From: JANWHF01 sp036276235
Lineage (GTDB): Bacteria; Planctomycetota; Phycisphaerae; Tepidisphaerales; Tepidisphaeraceae
Reading direction: 5' to 3'
Assembly: GCA_036276235.1 (NCBI GenBank)
Contig: DATBDZ010000254.1
Location: 1 to 5,970 of the forward strand
Length of the DNA: 5,970 nt
Shown: one piece after another, positions 1-5,881 of the stretch
Layout of the letters: each line of letters opens with the position of its first letter
Numbering within the stretch: the first letter of the stretch is position 1
Notes under the pieces: generated by a model
Seen by the model: the letters and a program-made list of their open reading frames with translations, nothing else
What the model was told of the DNA's origin: nothing
Database searches by the model: none
Made by a program: the position numbers and the translations under genes

Positions 1-106
1 GCGTGACGGCCGGCTTTCGGCAAACCGCCGACAGCGCCAGCGCGGCCAGCGCCAGCACCGCCGCCGCTATCGCATTGCTTACGCCGATCTGCAGAAGTGT
101 CTGCAT
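1..106 (-). CDS. Probable BlaR1/M56-family membrane peptidase (N-terminal fragment)
   Basis: This is the first 35 codons of a minus-strand gene that runs off the left edge. The visible protein begins MQTLLQIGVSNA and continues into an Ala/Leu/Val-rich hydrophobic segment (about residues 7-28) ending in CRKPAVT. A short N-terminus, a first membrane helix and then a Cys-Arg-Lys/Arg-Pro turn is the usual opening of planctomycete BlaR1/M56-type proteins. In that family a membrane zinc protease senses a signal and relieves repression by a BlaI-type partner; the HExxH motif would lie outside the window. I chose the ATG at 106-104 because GGTGAT (116-111), an exact match to the anti-Shine-Dalgarno complement, sits 4 nt upstream. 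An in-frame GTG at 115 is an alternative, with GGGAG 7 nt upstream inside the edge of a repeat. The BlaI-type gene at 434-832 lies upstream on the same strand, which supports the call. The family call rests on a short segment plus context. Confidence 0.7.
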   Translation of the reverse strand, partial: MQTLLQIGVSNAIAAAVLALAALALSAVCRKPAVT

Positions 107-124
107 TGCGATCACCGTGTTTCT

Positions 125-168
125 CCCTCTCCCCTGTACTCAGGGGAGAGGGCTGGGGTGAGGGGACA
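125..168 (+). repeat. REP-like hairpin unit, copy 1
   Basis: A perfect 12-bp inverted repeat (125-136 with 141-152, arm CCCTCTCCCCTG) closes on the tetraloop TACT (137-140). It is followed by a G-rich tail, CTGGGGTGAGGGGACA (153-168). The same 44-base design recurs in opposite orientation at 208-250. Stem, short loop and one-sided G-rich tail are what is expected of a REP/BIME-type dispersed element. Its right half can be read as protein in several frames, but that is a by-product of the repeat. Genome-wide copy number cannot be judged from this window. Confidence 0.85.
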
Positions 169-207
169 AACGCGTCAATTTGCGAATCGCGCTGTTTTGC
201 AACTCGC

Positions 208-250
208 TGTCCCCTCACCCTGCCCTCTCCCCTGAGTACAGGGGAGAGGG
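208..250 (-). repeat. REP-like hairpin unit, copy 2 (inverted relative to copy 1)
   Basis: Read on the minus strand from 250, this copy has the same 12-bp stem (250-239 with 234-223) and the same TACT loop (238-235). Its tail, CAGGGTGAGGGGACA, differs from copy 1 only by T to A and one missing G. The two units therefore face each other tail to tail across a 39-bp spacer (169-207), as in bacterial interspersed mosaic elements. The identical stems and near-identical tails suggest a recent paired insertion or selection on the pair. The left unit ends 18 bp upstream of the M56 start codon. Confidence 0.85.
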
Positions 251-433
251 TAAATATCCGCGCGCCTCACTTGAACGAGCGACATCGCACGCGGTAGCCA
301 CATCGAACGGTCCGCGTGCGCTAAAGCGCACCCGACGGAAACCAAGCCTGACTGCGACCGCTTCGCCTGATCGAAGGAAAGTGGGTAAAACATCGCGCAC
401 TTCACCTGAATGACGAACACTCAGTCCATGCGC
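251..433. other. Intergenic remainder between the blaI-type and M56-type genes
   Basis: Together with the two repeats this completes a 327-bp gap without a convincing gene. I see one compact hairpin: GTGCGC (316-321), loop TAAA (322-325), GCGCAC (326-331). It has no T-tract on either strand, so it is not an obvious terminator. A weaker one is CTTCG (361-365) with CGAAG (372-376). Short open frames cross this stretch on both strands, but they run into the repeats, lack good ribosome binding sites and resemble no family I recognise. The sequence after the blaI-type stop (toward lower coordinates) shows no clear rho-independent terminator, so read-through into the M56 gene is possible. Confidence 0.5.
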
Positions 434-832
434 TCAGGCGCCTTTCGTTTCATCCTTCGCCGGCGGATCAATCAGGCGGCGCAGCGCCTTTCGTTCCTCC
501 GCCGTCAGCTTGCGGCCGCGCGTGAGGCTGCTGAGCAGCGGCACCAGCGATCCGCCGCATAATCGCTCGATCATACTGAGCAGTCGCCGGCCGATCAGGT
601 CTTCACGGCTGACGGCCGGCAAAAATACGTGAACGAAAAGACTCCGGTCGCGCCGCACCATCTGTTTTGCTTCGAGCCGCTCCAACTGCTTCTGGATTGT
701 GGCGTATCGCCCGGCGCTTGTGGCGCCGCCCAAACCATCGACGACCTGCCGAATGCTGGCGCGGCCTTCGCGCCACAGCAGGTCCATGATCGCCATCTCG
801 GCTTCGGTCAAATCTTGCTTCGGTCGGGCCAT
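434..832 (-). CDS. BlaI/MecI/CopY-family transcriptional repressor
   Basis: A complete 132-residue protein, the usual length for this family. The N-terminal winged helix spans about residues 6-75: the LTEAEMAIMDLLW opening helix (8-20), ASIRQVVDGL (25-34), a recognition helix around YATIQKQLERL (43-53), and a wing near VRRDRSLFVHVFLP (59-72). The rest is a helical C-terminal part of the kind that mediates dimerisation, ending in a charged tail. Family members are cytoplasmic repressors, released when a membrane BlaR1/MecR1 (M56) partner triggers their cleavage; the M56-like gene at 1-106 fits that role. The Asn-Phe cleavage pair known from staphylococcal BlaI is not present, so any cleavage site here must differ. 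The start at 832 is supported by GGAAG (844-840) 7 nt upstream. In planctomycetes such pairs are numerous and mostly not linked to beta-lactam resistance, so the inducer is unknown. Confidence 0.93.
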   Translation of the reverse strand: MARPKQDLTEAEMAIMDLLWREGRASIRQVVDGLGGATSAGRYATIQKQLERLEAKQMVRRDRSLFVHVFLPAVSREDLIGRRLLSMIERLCGGSLVPLLSSLTRGRKLTAEERKALRRLIDPPAKDETKGA

Positions 833-860
833 TCGAGAGCTTCCAGTCGTTTGAACTGAT

Positions 861-889
861 ATTTAAGACATAATGGCTGAGAAACGCAA
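861..889 (-). promoter_or_regulatory. Possible promoter of the BlaI-type gene
   Basis: On the minus strand TTGCGT (889-884) and TTAAAT (866-861) are separated by exactly 17 bp. They match the sigma-70 consensus at 3/6 and 4/6 positions. Transcription from here would start about 20 nt upstream of the BlaI-type start codon. On the plus strand CATAAT (869-874) matches the -10 consensus at 5/6, but no -35 lies at a suitable distance. I see no clear TACA/TGTA operator dyad. Planctomycete promoters are poorly defined, so this is tentative. Confidence 0.3.
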
Positions 890-914
890 GAGGAAAATTT
901 TGTGATTAAAAAAA

Positions 915-1013
915 GGGACGGAGCCGGGCCGTCCCGGCCCGGAATCTTCGTGGCATGGGTTTCCAACCCATGGACTTGCGGTACTCCGCAAGCGTCGGCC
1001 GTACTCGGCCGAC
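915..1013 (+). repeat. Array of consecutive perfect hairpins upstream of the haem protein
   Basis: Four perfect inverted repeats follow one another. A: CCGGGCC/GGCCCGG (924-930, 936-942), loop GTCCC. B: CATGGGTT/AACCCATG (954-961, 965-972), loop TCC. C: CTTGCGG/CCGCAAG (975-981, 986-992), loop TACT. D: GTCGGCCG/CGGCCGAC (994-1001, 1006-1013), loop TACT. B, C and D are separated by only 2 nt and 1 nt. A competes with another perfect stem, GGGACGG (915-921) with CCGTCCC (929-935). No T-tract follows, so this is not a standard terminator. It may be a composite dispersed repeat or a structured 5' leader of the gene starting at 1100. Confidence 0.85.
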
Positions 1014-1085
1014 ATCAAGAGCGAAGCGTTCTTCCAACTCCACAAAGAGTCGCGATAATGAAAACATCGGTTCGACAATTCATCC

Positions 1086-1090
1086 AGGAG
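1086..1090 (+). promoter_or_regulatory. Ribosome binding site deciding the start of the haem protein
   Basis: AGGAG lies 9 nt before the ATG at 1100. The frame stays open upstream to a GTG at 902, which itself has AGGA (891-894) 7 nt before it, and it contains another ATG at 1058 with only a weak AAGAG upstream. The start at 1100 is preferred because it places a positively charged stretch and a hydrophobic signal sequence directly at the N-terminus. The 902 start would force translation through the hairpin array. Confidence 0.7.
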
Positions 1091-1099
1091 CGCAAAGCG

Positions 1100-4000
1100 A
1101 TGACAGCCAGACCTCGACGACAATCGCGATCATCATTGCATCTGCTCTCTCTGATAATCCTTGTTACTTTCGTTGAGCACGGCGCTCCATCACCCGCCGC
1201 CGAGGCTCATCTCGACGGCCGCACGTTTAAGCTTCCCGATGGCTTCACGATCGAAAAAGTCGCTGGGCCGCCGATGGTGGATCGGCCGATCGTCGCGGAT
1301 TTTGACGAGCAGGGGCGGCTCTATGTCGCCGACTCTTCAGGGTATAGCGAGAACGGCCCCAAGCAGCTTGCGGCCAAGCCGCATCGCGTGGTGCGGCTTA
1401 ATGCGGCCGATCCATCCGGCATCTTTCGCACGCCGATCACATTCGCCGATCATTTGAGTTTTCCGGAAGGGGCGATGTGGTACGCCGGCTCACTTTATGT
1501 CGGCGCGCCGCCGAGCATTTGGAAGCTGACCGATTCGACCGGAGCGGGCGTCGTCGATCAGCGTGTCGAATGGTTTGCGGGCAAGACGCTCACCAATTGC
1601 GCCAACGATATTCACGGCCCATACCTCGGCCCGGATGGCTGGATCTATTGGTGCAAAGGCGCGTTTGCCGAGCAGACGTACGCGCGGCCGGGGCATCCGC
1701 CGCTGGTTACCAAAGCCGCGCATATTTTCCGTTGCCGGCCGGATGGTTCGGGCATTGAGCCGGTGATGACCGGCGGGATGGACAATCCGATCGACGTCGT
1801 CTTCTCCCCCGGCGGCGAGCGATTCTTCACGACCACATTCCTGCAAAATCCGGCGGGCGGACATCGCGATGGAATTATTCACGCAGTCTATGGCGGGCTT
1901 TATGGGAAGGTTCACGATGATGTGCTCGACGATCATCCGCATACCTCGCCCGATCTGATGCCGGTGCTTTCGCATCTGGGGCCGGCCGCCTGCTGCGGTT
2001 TGGCGCGGTACGAATCGGATGCGTTCGGCCCCGATTATCAGAACAATCTCTTTGCCGCCTGTTTCAACCTGCACAAAATCACGCGGCACATTCTGAGCAG
2101 CGACGGCGCGACGTTTTCCTCGCGCGATGAGGATTTCGTTGTCTGTGATAGCGTTGACTTTCATCCGACGGATGTGATCGAAGACGCCGACGGTAGCCTG
2201 CTGATTCTCGACACCGGCGGCTGGTACAAAATCTGCTGCCCGACCTCGCAATTCGCCAGGCCGGATGTGCTGGGGGCGATCTACCGCGTCCGCAAGATCG
2301 ACGCGCCGCCGATTGAAGATCCTCGCGGATTGAAGATCGCGTGGAATACGCTTGGCGCGACAGAACTGGGCGGTCTCTTAAGCGACGCGCGGCCGGCGGT
2401 GCAGAAGCGCGCGATCGCGGCGCTAGCGGCGCAGAAATCAGCCGCGATTCCCGTGATCAAATCGCTGCTGGACCACGGCAATTTCCGCGGGCGCTTGAGC
2501 GCCGTCTGGGCGGGAACGCAAATTGAATCGCCGGATGCGCGGAAGGTGGTCCGTGCGGCGCTGGCTGATCCGGATTCAATCGTCCGCCAGGCGGCGGCGC
2601 ATTCGGCCAGCGTCTGGCGCGATAAGGGCGCGCTGGCGGCACTGCAGACGTTGCTGAGCAGTTCCTCGCCGCAAAACCGGCGCGTTGCCGCTGAGGCGTT
2701 GGGTCGGCTTGGAGATGCTCGCGCGGTGCCGGCGCTGCTCGCGCAAATTGCCACTAACAATGACCACGTGCTCGATCACTCGCTGACTTACGCGTTGATC
2801 GAAATCGCGGACATTCCGGCGACGACCGTTGGATTGTCCAACGCCAGTCCGCGCGTGCGCCGGTCGGCGATGATCGCGCTGGATCAGATGGAGAACGGCA
2901 AACTTGATCCACAGGCGGTGATCGGCGCGCTCAATGATGCGGACACCGCTTTGCGGGAGGCGGCGGCTTGGATCGCCTCGCGGCATCCGGAATGGGGCGA
3001 TCAACTCGGCCGCGCGCTCCGTCAGCGAATCGCGGCAAATGATCTCAATCCCGAAAGCCGCGCGCAGGTTCAACATCAACTGGCGCGGCTGGCCAAATCC
3101 CAGGCTATTCAATCGTTCCTCGCGGATTGTCTGAGTGACGCAAAACTGCCGGCCGCCCAGCGGCGGCTCGTGCTGGCGGCAATGGCCGAGTCATCCATCA
3201 AACCCCCGCCGGCCGCTTGGGTGGATGCAATCTCGAAGATTCTTTCCGGCGACGATGCCGCGCTTCTTGCGGATGCGGTCGGGGCGCTGCGGCGAATGTC
3301 GCTGGATAAGAAGCAGACTGCGGCAATCGAGCCGCAGCTTTTGCAGGTTGCGGGCCGCGATGATCTTTCGGCGTCGGTTCGCTTAGATGCGCTGGCGGCC
3401 GGACCGAGCGGCTCGTTGAACCTGACGCCAGCGCTGTTCAGCTTTCTGGCCACTCAGCTTGCACCGACGCAGCCGACCATGCAGCGGATCGCGGCGTCGC
3501 AGGCGATCGGCCGCGCGAAGTTGAGCAGCGAGCAACTCACGACGTTGACCGAATCCGTTCAGGCGGCCGGGCCGCTGGAGATCGATCATTTGCTGAACGG
3601 ATTCTCGCAATCGCAGGACGCGAATGTCGGCCACAAACTTGTCGCGGCGCTTCAACAATCTAAAGCCCTGACGGCTCTGCGCGCCGATGCGCTCAAAGCG
3701 CGGCTGGCGAAGTTTGGGCCCGAGGTTCAACAGGAAGCCGAACCGCTGCTGGCGCGACTGAATCCGGATGCGGCTCAGCAAAGAGCGAAACTCGACGAAC
3801 TGGCGACGAGTCTCGCAACCGGCGATATCCGCCGCGGCCAGCAAATCTTCAACGGCACGAAAGTCGCCTGCGCGACCTGCCACGCCATCGGCTACGTCGG
3901 CGGCACTGTCGGCCCCGATCTCACCCGCATCGGCCAGATTCGGACCGAGCGCGATCTGCTGGAGAGCATCATCTTTCCCTCCGCCAGTTTCGTGCAGAGC

Positions 4001-4237
4001 TATGAGCCGATGCTCGTCGATACCCGCGACGGCGATCGCCAGTCCGGCATCATCCGCAAGAACGACGCCGACGAAGTCGTGCTCGTTACCGGCCCCAATC
4101 AGGAGCTGCACATCCCGCGCGCGAATATCAAGGATATTCGTCCCGGCACGGTTTCGGTGATGCCTTCGGGTTTGGAGCAGCAATTGTCGAAGCAGGAGCT
4201 GGCGGATTTGGTGGCGTTTTTGAAGGCGTGCAAGTAA
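1100..4237 (+). CDS. PVC-type secreted propeller/HEAT/cytochrome c protein (putative membrane-associated dehydrogenase)
   Basis: This is a 1045-residue protein. Residues 1 to about 36 form a signal peptide: basic RPRRQSR, hydrophobic LHLLSLIILVTFV, then PSPAAEA before a likely cleavage site. About 45-400 is a beta-propeller-like dehydrogenase domain of the type annotated as PVC membrane-bound dehydrogenase, with repeated motifs such as GRLYVADSSG (72-81), GPDGWIYW (177-184) and DADGSLLILDTGGW (362-375), followed by a Cys-Cys pair at 379-380. About 420-890 is Ala/Leu-rich helical sequence with HEAT-like repeats, for example RRVAAEALGRLGDARAVPAL. About 903-1045 is a cytochrome c-like domain with the haem-binding motif CATCH at 924-928. 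Met971 or Met1021 (in MPSGL) could supply the second haem ligand. It probably oxidises an unknown substrate, perhaps a sugar or alcohol, outside the cytoplasmic membrane and passes electrons to its haem. All three domains and the stop are intact. It may share a transcript with the ammonium transporter 101 nt downstream. The architecture is secure; the substrate is unknown. Confidence 0.94.
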   Translation: MTARPRRQSRSSLHLLSLIILVTFVEHGAPSPAAEAHLDGRTFKLPDGFTIEKVAGPPMVDRPIVADFDEQGRLYVADSSGYSENGPKQLAAKPHRVVRLNAADPSGIFRTPITFADHLSFPEGAMWYAGSLYVGAPPSIWKLTDSTGAGVVDQRVEWFAGKTLTNCANDIHGPYLGPDGWIYWCKGAFAEQTYARPGHPPLVTKAAHIFRCRPDGSGIEPVMTGGMDNPIDVVFSPGGERFFTTTFLQNPAGGHRDGIIHAVYGGLYGKVHDDVLDDHPHTSPDLMPVLSHLGPAACCGLARYESDAFGPDYQNNLFAACFNLHKITRHILSSDGATFSSRDEDFVVCDSVDFHPTDVIEDADGSLLILDTGGWYKICCPTSQFARPDVLGAIYRVRKIDAPPIEDPRGLKIAWNTLGATELGGLLSDARPAVQKRAIAALAAQKSAAIPVIKSLLDHGNFRGRLSAVWAGTQIESPDARKVVRAALADPDSIVRQAAAHSASVWRDKGALAALQTLLSSSSPQNRRVAAEALGRLGDARAVPALLAQIATNNDHVLDHSLTYALIEIADIPATTVGLSNASPRVRRSAMIALDQMENGKLDPQAVIGALNDADTALREAAAWIASRHPEWGDQLGRALRQRIAANDLNPESRAQVQHQLARLAKSQAIQSFLADCLSDAKLPAAQRRLVLAAMAESSIKPPPAAWVDAISKILSGDDAALLADAVGALRRMSLDKKQTAAIEPQLLQVAGRDDLSASVRLDALAAGPSGSLNLTPALFSFLATQLAPTQPTMQRIAASQAIGRAKLSSEQLTTLTESVQAAGPLEIDHLLNGFSQSQDANVGHKLVAALQQSKALTALRADALKARLAKFGPEVQQEAEPLLARLNPDAAQQRAKLDELATSLATGDIRRGQQIFNGTKVACATCHAIGYVGGTVGPDLTRIGQIRTERDLLESIIFPSASFVQSYEPMLVDTRDGDRQSGIIRKNDADEVVLVTGPNQELHIPRANIKDIRPGTVSVMPSGLEQQLSKQELADLVAFLKACK

Positions 4238-4338
4238 GCGAAATTCGGTCAACTAGGAATCGTAAATCGAATCGGTTAGATTCGCGCGGCCGCGATGGCT
4301 TGCTTCTCCTGGCGGAGGAGCTGTGGAGGAACATATCG

Positions 4339-5778
4339 ATGCCGCGTGCCTTTGGCGCGTTCAAACGAACGCCGCTCTTTTTTCTTTGTTTTCTGAGTCT
4401 GATCCTGGCGGCCGCGCCGGCACATGCCGCCAACGTGGCGCAGATCCAGGACCTTCCCTACGAGAACACCAGCGCCGGCGACACCGCCTGGATGCTGGTC
4501 AGCGCGGCTCTGGTGCTGTTCATGACCGGGCCGGGATTGGCGCTCTTTTACTGCGGGCTGGTTCGCCGCAAAAATGTGCTATCTACCATGATGCAGAGCT
4601 TCATCTGCATGGCGGTGGTCAGCATTCTCTGGGCGGTCATCGGATACAGCCTGGCATTTTCGGCCGGCAATTCGTTTGTCGGCGGATTTCATTTCGCGTT
4701 TCTTCGACACGTCGGCGGCGCGCCATGCGAATATGCGCCGACGATCCCGCATTCGACCTGGATGGCGTATCAGATGATGTTTGCCGTCATCACGCCGGCC
4801 CTCATTTGCGGCGCGTACGCCGAGCGCATGAAATTCAGCTCGATGCTGGTTTACACCTCGCTTTGGCTGCTGGTGGTTTATTGCCCGATGGCGCACATGG
4901 TCTGGGGCAAGGGCGGATTGTTCAACGTGGGTGTCGGCGATCCAGTCGTGAAAGGAATGCTCCCCGCGCTTGATTTCGCCGGCGGAACTGTGGTGCATGT
5001 CAGTTCGGGCGTATCGGCGTTGATTTGCGCGCTGATGCTCGGCAAACGGCGCGGATATGGGCGCGTGCCAATGCCGCCTCATAGTGTCGTGCTCTCGGTA
5101 ATCGGGGCGGCGATTCTGTGGGTCGGTTGGTTCGGATTCAATGGCGGCAGCGCGCTCGCCGCCAACTGGCAGGCGAGCGGCGCATTCGTGGCGACGCACT
5201 TTGCCGCGGCGGCGGCGGCGCTGGGATGGATGTTCGTCGAATGGCTCAAGCAGGGAAAGCCGACCGTGCTCGGCGCGATCTCCGGCGCGGTCGCGGGCCT
5301 CGTCGTCATCACGCCCGCCAGCGGGTTCACCAGCCCGATGTACGCGATCGTCATGGGTGCGGTCGGCGGCGTGATCTGCTTCTTCTCCGCGACATCGCTC
5401 AAACATCTTTTCGGCTATGACGATTCGCTCGACGCCTTCGGTGTGCACGGCGTCGGCGGAACGGTCGGCGCACTGCTCACCGGCGTCTTCGCGGTCTCCT
5501 GGACAAACACCGTCAAGGGCAGCGGATTGGTCGAAGGAAATGCTGCGCAATTGGGGCATCAGGCCGTCGCGACGGTTTTGACCTGGGGCCTGGCGGCGGC
5601 GGGATCGGTCGTCCTGCTGCTCCTCACAAAAGTCCTCTGCGGCGGCCTGCGCGTCCGCGAAAGCGACGAGTACGAAGGACTCGATCTCACGCAACATGGC
5701 GAAAGCGGCTACAACTTCGAGGAAGCATTTCCAGGAACGGTGCTGGAGGACGGTGGAAGCTATCAGTCAGAGGGATAA
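4339..5778 (+). CDS. amt: Ammonium transporter (Amt/MEP family)
   Basis: A 479-residue inner-membrane channel protein that conducts ammonium/ammonia, normally as a trimer. Residues 1-30 form a signal peptide ending AAAPAHA, as in E. coli AmtB. Eleven membrane segments follow, roughly at 49-75, 83-107, 145-163, 167-188, 210-236, 249-272, 283-302, 309-327, 333-351, 365-388 and 409-436. By comparison with AmtB, the twin pore histidines are His220 (in DFAGGTVVH) and His370 (in DAFGVHG). Phe148 and Phe267 match the Phe107/Phe215 gate, although the neighbouring AmtB Phe103 is Tyr here. Trp189, Ser271 and Asp212 match the binding-site residues Trp148, Ser219 and Asp160. The cytoplasmic tail keeps GLRVRESDEYEGLDL and HGESGYN, the region contacted by P-II proteins. 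The ATG at 4339 is chosen for GGAGG (4325-4329) 9 nt upstream and for the signal peptide; the frame itself is open further upstream. No glnK lies adjacent. A (GCG)5 tract at 5206-5220 encodes part of an alanine run. Confidence 0.97.
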   Translation: MPRAFGAFKRTPLFFLCFLSLILAAAPAHAANVAQIQDLPYENTSAGDTAWMLVSAALVLFMTGPGLALFYCGLVRRKNVLSTMMQSFICMAVVSILWAVIGYSLAFSAGNSFVGGFHFAFLRHVGGAPCEYAPTIPHSTWMAYQMMFAVITPALICGAYAERMKFSSMLVYTSLWLLVVYCPMAHMVWGKGGLFNVGVGDPVVKGMLPALDFAGGTVVHVSSGVSALICALMLGKRRGYGRVPMPPHSVVLSVIGAAILWVGWFGFNGGSALAANWQASGAFVATHFAAAAAALGWMFVEWLKQGKPTVLGAISGAVAGLVVITPASGFTSPMYAIVMGAVGGVICFFSATSLKHLFGYDDSLDAFGVHGVGGTVGALLTGVFAVSWTNTVKGSGLVEGNAAQLGHQAVATVLTWGLAAAGSVVLLLLTKVLCGGLRVRESDEYEGLDLTQHGESGYNFEEAFPGTVLEDGGSYQSEG

Positions 5779-5803
5779 TCCTCGGCGAAGAGACATTTCC
5801 AAT

Positions 5804-5847
5804 TAAAGGTGACGCGAACCTTTATATAAAGGTTCGCGTCACCTTTA
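5804..5847. terminator. 44-bp perfect palindrome, probable bidirectional terminator between convergent genes
   Basis: Positions 5804-5825 are the exact reverse complement of 5826-5847, with the centre TATATA and no spacer. Each half is itself flanked by short inverted repeats, AAAGGT (5805-5810) with ACCTTT (5818-5823) and AAAGGT (5828-5833) with ACCTTT (5841-5846), so either one long stem or a two-hairpin form is possible. It lies 25 bp after the amt stop and 34 bp before the stop of the minus-strand gene at 5882, where a shared terminator would be expected. The T-tracts after the stem are short on both strands (TTTATT on plus, TTTAATT on minus), so termination is inferred from position and stem strength. 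A mobile palindromic repeat that landed in a permissive site is the alternative. Confidence 0.65.
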
Positions 5848-5881
5848 TTGGCGGCGGGCGGGTGAGCGCCTCTGGCGAGCA

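Noticed and set aside
97..420. Short open reading frames on both strands between the M56-type and blaI-type genes, some translating to SPHPALSPEYRGEGK- or LTLPSPLSTGERV-like strings.
   Set aside because: These are translations of the REP-like hairpins and their flanks. They overlap each other in several frames and have no good ribosome binding sites or recognisable domains.
1490..2251. A 253-codon minus-strand frame inside the haem protein gene.
   Set aside because: It lies wholly within a strongly supported plus-strand gene, its composition looks like a reverse-strand shadow, and no family is recognisable. The same applies to the long minus-strand frames at 3383-4252 and 4579-5697.
4268..4294. 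Hairpin CGAATC/GATTCG (4268-4273, 4279-4284) followed by the palindrome CGCGGCCGCG (4285-4294), considered as a terminator after the haem protein gene.
   Set aside because: The stem is only 6 bp and no T-tract follows, so termination is not supported; GC-rich sequence yields such structures by chance.
4295..4325. Possible sigma-54 promoter before amt (TGGC elements near 4296 and 4311).
   Set aside because: Neither element has a -12 TTGC box at the required spacing.
5203..5220. GCC(GCG)5 tract in amt as a possible phase-variation repeat.
   Set aside because: It is a short trinucleotide run encoding alanines in a membrane helix that is alanine-rich in AmtB too. Slippage by whole units would not shift the frame.
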